This document shows positions 1-5,272 of a stretch of 8,508 nucleotides of DNA, one piece after another; the first letter of the stretch is position 1, and the number at the start of each line of letters is the position of its first letter. The position numbers and the translations under genes were made by a program. Under the pieces are notes generated by a model, which saw nothing but the letters and a program-made list of their open reading frames with translations, made no database searches and was not told where the DNA came from. The stretch spans positions 11,211 through 19,718 of the forward strand of contig DFYS01000076.1 in the NCBI GenBank assembly GCA_002383405.1, in the 5' to 3' direction. This DNA comes from Moorella sp. UBA4076. Its GTDB lineage: Bacteria > Bacillota > DSM-521 > Neomoorellales > Neomoorellaceae.

Positions 1-45
1 CTTGCCGGCGTGACCATTTCTCCTTTGCTGGCTATGGCGGCCTAA
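1..45 (+). CDS. C-terminal tail of an upstream gene (partial)
   Basis: Frame 1 is open from the window edge to TAA at 43-45. It encodes 14 residues, LAGVTISPLLAMAA, a hydrophobic alanine- and leucine-rich tail that could end a membrane protein. The fragment is too short to assign a family, and a chance open frame of this length is quite possible. A T-run follows at 54-59, but I see no good stem in front of it. Confidence 0.35.
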   Translation, partial: LAGVTISPLLAMAA

Positions 46-162
46 ACAACTTGTTTTTTATTGCAGTTTTGAAGACGTAAGGTACTAACGTATGCTCCTC
101 ATCGCCCATGACGACGGCCGCCGGCGATAAAATTTTGCCGGTGACAATTTTGCCGGCGAATA

Positions 163-192
163 TTGAATAAGCGACCGGGTTCATGTTATAAT
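163..192 (+). promoter_or_regulatory. Promoter of tRNA-Leu
   Basis: An extended -10 element, TG-T-TATAAT (TG at 184-185, perfect TATAAT at 187-192), lies 11 bases before the mature 5' end of the tRNA. A -35-like TTGAAT sits at 163-168 with an 18-base spacer. The perfect extended -10 and its position make it the likely housekeeping promoter of the tRNA. Confidence 0.7.
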
Positions 193-203
193 AGTATTTG
201 CCT

Positions 204-291
204 GCGAGAGTGGCGGAATCGGCAGACGCCCGAGACTTAAAATCTCGTGGACCTTTGGTCCGTGCGGGTTCAAGTCCCGCCTCTCGCACCA
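204..291 (+). tRNA. tRNA-Leu (anticodon UAA)
   Basis: All tRNA features can be read directly. The 7-bp acceptor stem pairs GCGAGAG (204-210) with CTCTCGC (281-287), followed by discriminator A and an encoded CCA. The anticodon stem CGAGA/TCTCG (231-235 with 243-247) encloses CTTAAAA, giving anticodon TAA at 238-240. A long variable arm (GTGGACCTTTGGTCC region) marks it as a class II tRNA, as expected for leucine. The T arm GCGGGTTCAAGTCCCGC is intact. It reads UUA and UUG codons. The gene stands alone, with its own promoter upstream and terminator downstream. Confidence 0.97.
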
Positions 292-300
292 GAAAAATCA

Positions 301-333
301 AGGCTTCCCGCGATTTTAGCGGGAAGCCTCTTT
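301..333 (+). terminator. Rho-independent terminator of tRNA-Leu
   Basis: A perfect 11-bp stem (301-311 with 319-329) has a 7-base loop GATTTTA and is followed by CTTTG. The T-run is short, but the stem is GC-rich and begins 10 bases after the encoded CCA, so termination or 3' processing of the tRNA transcript is the natural reading. Confidence 0.8.
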
Positions 334-662
334 GCAATGCTGCGTTTTACGGTTTCGAGCGGGACTCCAGACACCCGGCTTCACTTTGCCGCCAGCCGGA
401 AGGATGGGTCGATCCAAAGCCTGCCCTTAAGTTGAGCGCTGGATGCTGGAAAGGCATCAAAATTTGTGTCTGCTCAGGCTACTCGGCGCCGGCGTCTTAT
501 ATGCGACCCGCATCGGCCAATCCACCGGCCCTCCACATGCATCTTATTATTTAGTCAGCGTATTATACCGCTCTCGCCGGCATATGTTATAAATAGAAGC
601 GGGACAGCCTTGTAAATATATCCAGTTGGGCCAAGCTCACGCAAGTATAATGCTATAAATAG
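334..662. other. Intergenic stretch without a recognisable gene
   Basis: I find no credible coding region here. Open frames entering it run through the tRNA and are artefacts. One point is worth noting: bases 460-486 (AAAATTTGT, then CTGCTCAGGC and ACT) resemble a block at 1242-1266 that belongs to the dispersed element described there. The last 100 bases are AT-rich. Confidence 0.5.
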
Positions 663-684
663 CAGCCCCCGTTGCCGGGGGCTG
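663..684 (-). terminator. Hairpin downstream of the DUF1657 gene
   Basis: A 9-bp stem (663-671 with 676-684, arms CAGCCCCCG and CGGGGGCTG) with loop TTGC lies just past the stop of the minus-strand DUF1657 gene. On that strand the sequence after the stem is CTATTTATAG, a weak U-tract, so termination may be imperfect. It fits best as the 3' end of that transcript. Confidence 0.65.
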
Positions 685-697
685 TCGCAATGGGACG

Positions 698-937
698 CTA
701 CTGCATTTGCTGCTGCTGGCCCTGCGCCTGCTGGAAAACCTTGTACTGAGGCTCCTGGCCTTCCAGGTAGTTGACCCGGCCCTTCAGGCCCTGGGCAATG
801 CTATCCAGCTGGTTGGCGTAATCGGTAAACTGCTTTTTAGCGTTTTTGTCCTGGGTCTCCAGGGCGTAGGACTTCAGGTCGGCGACAGCGCCTTCCAGGC
901 TGGTGAGGGTCTGGTGCATTTTGGTGCCGGTAGTCAT
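698..937 (-). CDS. DUF1657 domain small protein (sporulation-associated family)
   Basis: A 79-residue protein beginning MTTGTKMHQTLTSLEG, with a central SYALETQDKNAKKQF segment and a predicted helical hairpin. This pattern (GTKxxQTLxSLxGAxADLxSYALxTQDxxAKxxF) is the one I associate with DUF1657, a family common in spore-forming Firmicutes, often near spoVA-like genes, with no defined biochemical role. The C-terminus is glutamine-rich (QQAQGQQQQMQ). I chose ATG at 937 because AAAGGAGG (957-950) lies 12 bases upstream. An in-frame ATG at 973 has no ribosome site and would add a non-family extension. There is no signal peptide or membrane segment, so a soluble protein is expected. The gene stands alone, with a hairpin after it. 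Forespore expression is plausible from the family, but I could not identify a sporulation promoter. Confidence 0.8.
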   Translation of the reverse strand: MTTGTKMHQTLTSLEGAVADLKSYALETQDKNAKKQFTDYANQLDSIAQGLKGRVNYLEGQEPQYKVFQQAQGQQQQMQ

Positions 938-1247
938 GGTGAAAAGAATCCTCCTTTGCAGTATTGGTCCCATTTGTTATTTTGACCGGAAAGGAGATTA
1001 ATATAAGAGACAGTTTCCACCTCTTGTAGGATTGTCTGCCATCGAAAGCCATAGTTGCTAACGCATCTAAAAACTGGTTAAGGGGGGGAATATTTCTGGA
1101 TTTCGCCGGTGAATTATCGTGATAAAAAGCCCTGGCTCATCCCATGCGTCAGACACGCTGTTTTTAAGTGACACTATTTCACAGTGCTGGCGCATGAAGC
1201 GTAGAGCATGGCGTTGGACGAAGTATTTATGGCAGCGTGTTAAAATT

Positions 1248-1389
1248 TTTGTAACTGCTCAGGCCACTGCCATTCTCAAGTCGCTTCAGGCGCTAGTTTG
1301 CTGTCAGGACACGGACCCGTAAATCCATTGTATGGGCTTCCTGGACCATTGTTATCAAGATGAGCGCTGGCCGGCTGAGCAGTTACAAA
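1248..1389. repeat. Inverted-repeat pair around the first copy of the dispersed element
   Basis: TTTGTAACTGCTCAG at 1248-1262 recurs as its exact reverse complement at 1375-1389, 112 bases away. With a one- or two-base indel the match extends outward through A/T-rich sequence (AAAATTT) towards GCAGCG/GCTGCG, giving arms of roughly 30 bases. Such an arrangement could mark the ends of a miniature non-autonomous element, or a large RNA stem. I saw no obvious target-site duplication. Confidence 0.5.
1250..1344 (+). repeat. Dispersed element, copy 1, 5' block
   Basis: These 95 bases align with 6203-6297, also 95 bases, at roughly 65-70% identity by eye. Shared words include GTAACTGC, ATTCT, AAG, GCGCTA, GTCAGG, ACCCG, GTATGG and CTGG. 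Read in codons, several differences are synonymous (GCT/GCC, CTC/CTT, TTC/TTT) and the peptides are alike (VTAQATAILK and VTARAATILK). Copy 1 has a stop within the aligned frame, so it is not a working gene now. It may derive from an old coding sequence. Confidence 0.6.
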
Positions 1390-1479
1390 TTTTTATCGCA
1401 GCAATCTTATGCTCAAATCTTTGGCGGACAAGGTATATCGCGATTTTACAGGCGCCAGCACCGCTATTTCGAGAAACTC

Positions 1480-1508
1480 TTGACACTATTGAGGCAGCGA
1501 CGTATAAT
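1480..1508 (+). promoter_or_regulatory. Perfect consensus sigma-A promoter
   Basis: TTGACA at 1480-1485 and TATAAT at 1503-1508 are both exact consensus hexamers, separated by exactly 17 bases. Transcription would start near 1515. No gene begins close by. The first well-supported start is the radical SAM ATG at 1805, so the transcript would carry a leader of about 290 nt. Confidence 0.75.
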
Positions 1509-1545
1509 AAAAACAAAAATTGGTCTTTTGGGTATTATGGGGAGG

Positions 1546-1580
1546 TGGTAGCCAGCGTTGTTGCAACGGAAGGGTTACCA
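1546..1580 (+). other. Leader hairpin 1
   Basis: The stem pairs TGGTA (1546-1550) with TACCA (1576-1580), then CC with GG across a small internal loop, then CGTTG (1556-1560) with CAACG (1564-1568) around loop TTG. It lies about 30 nt into the transcript predicted from the consensus promoter. An AT-rich tract follows, but there is no clean U-run, so I do not call it a terminator. Confidence 0.45.
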
Positions 1581-1611
1581 TTTTATGCTATTTTATCAAC
1601 ACAACGTAGCT

Positions 1612-1652
1612 CTCCATGATGATGGCGAAACATGAAGGAGTTCTTCATGGAG
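1612..1652 (+). promoter_or_regulatory. Two mutually exclusive leader hairpins
   Basis: CTCCATGA (1612-1619) can pair with TCATGGAG (1645-1652). The alternative pairs CATGAAG (1631-1637) with CTTCATG (1643-1649) around loop GAGTT. The two share bases 1645-1649, so only one can form at a time. The inner hairpin would also bury an AAGGAG ribosome site (1635-1640) and the ATG at 1647. This geometry is typical of switching leaders, but function here is inference. Confidence 0.4.
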
Positions 1653-1736
1653 TACATCCACCAGCGGGCGGGAGAAATGAGAGTTGGGGGCTTATTTATT
1701 CAGCAATATATTTATCTGGAATTGATTGAGCCATGA
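1647..1736 (+). CDS. Possible 29-residue leader peptide
   Basis: ATG at 1647 lies 6 bases after AAGGAG (1635-1640) and opens 29 codons to TGA at 1734-1736. The peptide begins MEYIHQRAGEM and ends YIYLELIEP. It lies on the transcript predicted from the 1480-1508 promoter and ends 69 bases before the radical SAM start. It could be a leader peptide or, speculatively, a substrate of the radical SAM enzyme. Against this, its HQRAGEMRVGG part overlaps the dispersed element, whose second copy reads HQQRDENGEVKGF in the corresponding place, so it may be only a remnant. The ribosome site and start fall within a hairpin. Confidence 0.25.
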   Translation: MEYIHQRAGEMRVGGLFIQQYIYLELIEP

Positions 1737-1788
1737 TTGATGCTGGAAAGCCTCCCGCCCCTCACTTCCCACTTCTTACATCTTAGAC
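1659..1788 (+). repeat. Dispersed element, copy 1, 3' block with heptads
   Basis: Bases 1659-1693 (from CACCAGC to GGGGCTT) resemble 6342-6379. GGGCGGGAG (1666-1674) is exactly complementary to CTCCCGCCC (1752-1760), and inside it TTCAGCA (1699-1705) pairs with TGCTGGA (1741-1747, one G-U pair), giving a nested structure. Immediately afterwards come 7-base units CTCACTT, CCCACTT, CTTACAT (1761-1781) and a decayed CTTAGAC. The radical SAM ribosome site begins at 1790, right after this block. Confidence 0.55.
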
Positions 1789-1804
1789 CGGAGGAGGTTT
1801 GGGT

Positions 1805-3202
1805 ATGAATCTGGCGGCAACCTATGTGGGAGAAAAAGTGCTGGAACAGGGAGTCAAGTTAATCCTTAACAATCCGGAAAAGAACATCCCCCATTTGCTT
1901 ACTTTTGCGGAGAAGCTGGCCCGCGATCCATATCATCGGGATATGGTGGCCAATGCAAAGAGAATAATGCAGGATAAAGAGAGTAACTGGTATCAGTTTA
2001 CCGAGAGGATATTGACCCGCATTCACCCCAATGTCAGGCTCCGTCTGGTGACGAATTTCTTCATCAACGCCACCTTTGTCGGCGTACCGCGGCAAAAGGA
2101 ATGGGCGGCGAAACTGGGGGTGGCTGTGCCCTGGGCCATCCTCATGGATCCTACAGAAAAATGCAACCTGAACTGCACCGGTTGCTGGGCTGGCGACTAT
2201 CAGCGAGCCCAGGAGTTGGATTTTGCTACTATGGACCGGGTGATAACCGAAGGGGAGAAGCTGGGTATTCACTTCATTGTTCTTTCCGGCGGTGAACCGA
2301 TGCTGCGCCGTGACGATATCGTGCGGCTGGCGGAAAAGCACCCTGATCAGGTATTTCATCTCTTTACGAATGGCACTTTGATTGACCAAAAGTTTGTTGA
2401 CGATATGGTGCGCCTGGGTAATATTACCGTGGCCCTTAGCCTGGAAGGTTTTGAAACAAAGACGGACAGCCGCCGCGGTAAAGGTGTTTTTGCTAAAGTA
2501 ATGCAGGCTATGGACCTCATGCAGGCGGCCGGTGTAATCTACGGCGTTTCGGTGACCTACAGCCGTGATAATACTGAAGAGCTGGGCAGCGACGCCTTCG
2601 CCGATATGCTGGTGGATAAAGGGGTGGCTTTTGGCTGGTGCTTCACCTATATTCCTATCGGTAAGGATGTGGACCTGACGATGATGGCCACCCCGGAACA
2701 ACGCGCCTGGATGTTTGAGCGCATCAAGTATTTCCGCAGCACCAAACCTATTCTACTGATAGACTTCTGGAACGACGGCGAGGTCAGCAACGGCTGTATC
2801 GCCGGCGGCCGGCGCTACTTTCACATCAACGCCGCCGGGGAAGTGGAACCCTGCGCCTTCGTCCACTACAGCACCTGTAATATCAAGGACGTCAGCCTGG
2901 TCGAAGCACTGCAGAACCCGCTCTTCCGCGCCTACCAGCAGCGCCAGCCCTTTAACCTCAACTTGCGGCGGCCCTGCCCCCTTATTGATAACCCGGAGAT
3001 GCTGCGGGATATTGTCGCTGAGTCGGGGGCGCGTTCGACCCAGCTGCATGATGGCGAGACAGCAGAAGAGTTTGCCGCTAAACTTGTTCCTTATGCCTGC
3101 CGGTGGGGGGAGATCGCCGACCGCATCTGGGAAAGCAGGAAAAGAGATGCATCTGCAAAGATGGAGGAAGAAAATGGCTGCCCTGGCCACTCAGCCCATT
3201 AG
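1805..3202 (+). CDS. Radical SAM enzyme with twitch/SPASM-like C-terminus
   Basis: A 465-residue protein. After an N-terminal region of about 115 residues with no recognised domain comes the radical SAM core. C120, C124 and C127 (CNLNCTGC) bind the 4Fe-4S cluster that cleaves S-adenosylmethionine, and GGEP (162-165) is the usual SAM-contacting motif. The C-terminal part carries C331-x13-G-x4-C350, which fits the CX9-15GX4C opening of SPASM/twitch auxiliary-cluster domains. C358 and C391 follow, but there is no full SPASM CX2CX5CX3C set, so one auxiliary cluster (twitch-like) is more likely. The reaction is unknown. Relatives include MoaA/HpnH-type and peptide-modifying enzymes. ATG at 1805 follows GGAGGAGG (1790-1797) by 7 bases, while a TTG at 1799 is too close to that site. 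The gene sits behind a structured leader and ends before a strong hairpin, so it appears monocistronic. A soluble anaerobic enzyme is expected. Confidence 0.9.
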   Translation: MNLAATYVGEKVLEQGVKLILNNPEKNIPHLLTFAEKLARDPYHRDMVANAKRIMQDKESNWYQFTERILTRIHPNVRLRLVTNFFINATFVGVPRQKEWAAKLGVAVPWAILMDPTEKCNLNCTGCWAGDYQRAQELDFATMDRVITEGEKLGIHFIVLSGGEPMLRRDDIVRLAEKHPDQVFHLFTNGTLIDQKFVDDMVRLGNITVALSLEGFETKTDSRRGKGVFAKVMQAMDLMQAAGVIYGVSVTYSRDNTEELGSDAFADMLVDKGVAFGWCFTYIPIGKDVDLTMMATPEQRAWMFERIKYFRSTKPILLIDFWNDGEVSNGCIAGGRRYFHINAAGEVEPCAFVHYSTCNIKDVSLVEALQNPLFRAYQQRQPFNLNLRRPCPLIDNPEMLRDIVAESGARSTQLHDGETAEEFAAKLVPYACRWGEIADRIWESRKRDASAKMEEENGCPGHSAH

Positions 3203-3305
3203 TACAACAGCATAAATCCCTGCTGGCGGCGCGTAAATGTGGAGCAGGCCCTTATGCCGAAGACGCCTGATTGCCAGGGAAAGAAAATAAATTACGGGGG
3301 AGAGT

Positions 3306-3335
3306 TAGACAAAAAGCGGCTAATAATGGTAAAAT
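3306..3335 (+). promoter_or_regulatory. Possible promoter of the aminotransferase
   Basis: TAGACA (3306-3311) and TAAAAT (3330-3335) are each 5/6 matches to sigma-A hexamers, with an 18-base spacer. Transcription would start near 3342, inside the following hairpin. The downstream transcript would then escape that terminator. Support is moderate only. Confidence 0.4.
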
Positions 3336-3372
3336 GACCTTAGGACAGAGCTTTTAAGGTCATTTTATTTTA
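3330..3372 (+). terminator. Terminator between the radical SAM and aminotransferase genes
   Basis: A perfect 13-bp stem (3330-3342 with 3355-3367) has a 12-base loop and is followed by TTTATTTTAT. The lower stem is AT-rich (AAAAT/ATTTT), giving U-runs on both strands, though only a plus-strand gene ends nearby. It lies 128 bases after the radical SAM stop and 14 bases before the aminotransferase GTG. Confidence 0.7.
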
Positions 3373-3385
3373 TAGCGAAAGGCAA

Positions 3386-4786
3386 GTGAAGCAATTGGTG
3401 GAGACCAAACTGATTGGCCTCAGCGAAGCCATGGCGTTTACCCGCTCGGAGACACGGGAGATGTATCGCCGTTATGTCAATCCCGGCCTGGCGGGTATGC
3501 TGGCGCTGCTCGATTTTGACAAACTCTTTGTGCGGGCGGAAGGCGTGGCCGTATGGGATCAGGAAGGCAAACATTACCTGGATTTCCTGGGCGGCTACGG
3601 CGCTCTCAACCTGGGCCACAACCCGCCGCCGGTGCTGGCTGCCGTCAAAGACGCTATGGGACGGCCCAATCTCCTGCAGGCTTCCATCAATCCCCTGGCG
3701 GCCGCCCTGGCCCACAACCTGGCGCAGGTCACCCCCGGGGACCTGGAGCGGGTTTTTTTCGGCAACAGCGGTGCCGAAGCGGTGGAGGGCGCCCTGAAGC
3801 TGGCGCGGGCCGCCACCGGGCGGGCGAAGATCATCTATTGCCATAATTCTTTCCACGGCAAAACCTTAGGCTCGCTCTCCGTCACCGGGCGGGAGAAATA
3901 CCAGCGGCTCTTTACCCCCCTGGTACAGGGGTGTGAAGCCATCCCTTACGATGACCTGGGAGCCCTGGAAGCCGGGCTCGCCGGCGGCGATGTGGCGGCC
4001 TTTATTGTCGAGCCCATTCAGGGCGAAGGTGGCGTTATCGTTCCCCGCGATGGCTATTTGCATGGCGCGCGGGAGCTTTGCGACCGTTACGGCAGCCTGC
4101 TGATCTTTGATGAGGTCCAGACCGGCTTTGGCCGCACCGGTTACCTCTTTGCCTGCCAGCATGAGAGCGTGGTGCCGGATATCATGTGCCTGGCTAAATC
4201 CCTGGGCGGCGGCGTTATGCCTGTCGGTGCTTACATCGCCCGGCCGGCTATCTGGGATAAGGCCTACGGCGGTATGGATAAGGCCCTGCTGCATACCTCT
4301 ACCTTTGGCGGTAATTCCCTGGCCGCGGCCGCCGGTCTGGCGGCGCTGCAGAGTATCCTCGACCAGGACCTGCCGGGGCAGGCGGCGCAGCAGGGGCGTT
4401 TTCTGCTGGAACGGCTGCAGCAACTAAAAGAAAAGTACAGCCTCATTAAAGACGTTCGCGGCCGCGGCCTGCTTATCGGCCTGGAGTTTAACCAGCCGGT
4501 GGCCGGGTGGCTGGATAAACTTACCCGCGGCAAGGTTAACGAGCTGGCCGGGGAGTATTTCGGCTCCCTGGTGGCCGGGGAACTGCTGAACAAACACCGG
4601 GTGATTACCGCTTATACCCTCAATAATCCCAATGTCATCCGCCTGGAGCCGCCGTTGATTGTCAGCCGGGAGGAAATCGAACAGGTGCTGGCGGCGTGCG
4701 AGGCTGTCCTGCATAGCTACGGCTTTATTGGCGTAACGATCAGCAGCGCCAAAACGGCCCTGGGCTCCCTTTTGAAACGCAAGTAG
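3386..4786 (+). CDS. Class-III PLP-dependent aminotransferase (ornithine/putrescine/4-aminobutyrate type)
   Basis: A 466-residue fold-type I, class-III aminotransferase moving an omega-amino group to a 2-oxo acid with pyridoxal phosphate. Visible landmarks are GGYGALNLGHNPP near the N-terminus, phosphate-contacting NSGAEA (127-132), the IVEPIQGEGG region, FDEVQTGFGRTG with D242 (pyridine-nitrogen partner) and LAKSLGGG with K271 (Schiff base). HTSTFGGN follows, then VRGRGLLIGLEF in the small domain. The family includes ornithine, acetylornithine, putrescine and 4-aminobutyrate transaminases, and I cannot choose a substrate from sequence alone. The start is uncertain. GTG at 3386 is preceded by AAAGG only 3 bases away. 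TTG 3395, GTG 3398 and ATG 3431 are in-frame alternatives, and homology seems to begin near YRRYVNPGL (residues 28-36). The Sec-glutaredoxin start lies 57 bases downstream, with a small hairpin between them. Confidence 0.88.
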   Translation: MKQLVETKLIGLSEAMAFTRSETREMYRRYVNPGLAGMLALLDFDKLFVRAEGVAVWDQEGKHYLDFLGGYGALNLGHNPPPVLAAVKDAMGRPNLLQASINPLAAALAHNLAQVTPGDLERVFFGNSGAEAVEGALKLARAATGRAKIIYCHNSFHGKTLGSLSVTGREKYQRLFTPLVQGCEAIPYDDLGALEAGLAGGDVAAFIVEPIQGEGGVIVPRDGYLHGARELCDRYGSLLIFDEVQTGFGRTGYLFACQHESVVPDIMCLAKSLGGGVMPVGAYIARPAIWDKAYGGMDKALLHTSTFGGNSLAAAAGLAALQSILDQDLPGQAAQQGRFLLERLQQLKEKYSLIKDVRGRGLLIGLEFNQPVAGWLDKLTRGKVNELAGEYFGSLVAGELLNKHRVITAYTLNNPNVIRLEPPLIVSREEIEQVLAACEAVLHSYGFIGVTISSAKTALGSLLKRK

Positions 4787-4806
4787 CATAATAAGCCGGT
4801 CTTCCA

Positions 4807-4829
4807 GGCAGACTAAGAAAAAATCTGCC
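4807..4829 (+). other. Small hairpin before the selenoprotein ribosome site
   Basis: GGCAGA (4807-4812) pairs with TCTGCC (4824-4829) across an 11-base A-rich loop. It ends directly before GGGAGG (4830-4835), the ribosome site of the following gene. With only 6 bp and no T-run it is not a terminator. It may keep the ribosome site accessible or act as an RNA stability element. Confidence 0.4.
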
Positions 4830-4843
4830 GGGAGGTTCGCATT

Positions 4844-5080
4844 ATGCCCAGTAATATTATTGTCTACACGACGCCGACCTGACCCAGCTGTGGCGCGGTG
4901 AAAGAGTATCTTTCCCAGCAAGGCATTGCATATGAAGAAAAGGATATCAGTACCGATGACGGGGCTATGGAGGAGCTGCGCCAGCGCAACCGGGGTATTA
5001 CAGCAGTGCCTGCTACGGTCGTGAGCGGCCGGGTGATTGTAGGGTTTGATGAAAACCGCTTTAATAAGGTGTTCCAGTAA
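4844..5080 (+). CDS. Glutaredoxin-like selenoprotein, UPSC active site (in-frame TGA = Sec13)
   Basis: ATG at 4844 lies 8 bases after GGGAGG (4830-4835). The frame runs 78 codons to TAA at 5078-5080, interrupted only by TGA at 4880-4882 (codon 13). Read as selenocysteine, residues 9-16 are TTPTUPSC, the glutaredoxin/thioredoxin-fold redox centre CPxC with Sec in place of the first, nucleophilic cysteine and resolving C16. Upstream, NIIVYTT is the expected first strand. Downstream, AVPAT holds the cis-proline (P56) and the family's GFDENRF tail is intact. Length fits the short NrdH/YruB-like glutaredoxins. It would reduce disulphides or similar oxidised groups in the cytosol, with Sec lowering the thiol pKa; the partner is unknown. 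A SECIS-like hairpin follows the TGA. Without Sec decoding the product would stop at 12 residues. The only other start, GTG at 4898, lacks the active site, so annotation programs would truncate it. Nonsense mutation is the alternative but is disfavoured by the intact frame, SECIS and terminator. Confidence 0.88.
4897..4916 (+). promoter_or_regulatory. Bacterial SECIS-like hairpin for Sec insertion
   Basis: Inside the coding sequence, GAAAG (4900-4904) pairs with CUUUC (4910-4914) around apical loop AGUAU. G4897-G4898 pair with C4915-C4916, leaving U4899 bulged. The loop begins 22 nt after the UGA, within the range seen for bacterial SECIS elements. A G in the first two loop bases, a GU in the loop and a bulged U on the 5' side match what SelB recognises in the E. 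coli fdhF element. An alternative lower stem, GCUG (4887-4890) with CAGC (4916-4919), is possible. Confidence 0.7.
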
Positions 5081-5086
5081 AAGGTA

Positions 5087-5103
5087 GCTGCTGCTTTAGC
5101 AGC
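5087..5103 (+). other. Hairpin after the selenoprotein stop
   Basis: GCTGCT (5087-5092) pairs with AGCAGC (5098-5103) around loop GCTTT, 7 bases after the stop codon. There is no T-run. It probably stabilises the 3' end together with the true terminator downstream. Confidence 0.4.
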
Positions 5104-5118
5104 GCCAACTTTGCAGCG

Positions 5119-5147
5119 AAAAACCGGGGAAACAGGCCCCGGTTTTT
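5119..5147 (+). terminator. Rho-independent terminator of the selenoprotein gene
   Basis: A perfect 11-bp stem pairs AAAAACCGGGG (5119-5129) with CCCCGGTTTTT (5137-5147), with a 7-base loop and a built-in T-run. It is the strongest terminator in the window and separates the selenoprotein from the spore coat operon. Confidence 0.9.
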
Positions 5148-5272
5148 ACAGTTTTGTGGTGTCCCTTTGTGGCTGGTTCTGCACCGTCCTTCGGCCTCTA
5201 TATTGGAGGAACTCACAAATCCAGTGTATAAATTTAGCCATGGCGGGAAAATTATTGTGGGAGGAAGTTCTG

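Noticed and set aside
32..184. 50-residue minus-strand frame starting at 184 (MNPVAYSIFAGKIVTGK...)
   Set aside because: The peptide looks fairly protein-like, but the start has no ribosome site and overlaps the tRNA promoter -10, and its end runs into the stop of the upstream gene. The repeated GKI words come from a local A/T-G/C repeat at 129-156.
1119..1322. 67-codon plus-strand frame as a gene
   Set aside because: It has no ribosome site and no recognisable domain, and its 3' part lies in the dispersed element, with an in-frame stop where copy 2 reads on.
1332..1619. 95-codon plus-strand frame as a gene
   Set aside because: It has no ribosome site and runs across the perfect promoter and into the leader hairpins, and the product resembles nothing I know.
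1859..2701. 280-codon minus-strand frame inside the radical SAM gene
   Set aside because: It is an antisense shadow of a well-supported GC-rich gene, with no ribosome site or recognisable domain.
4844..5080. Glutaredoxin as a nonsense-mutated pseudogene
   Set aside because: The stop falls exactly on the catalytic Cys position, the rest of the frame is intact, and a SECIS-like hairpin with correct spacing follows. Random decay would not produce all three.
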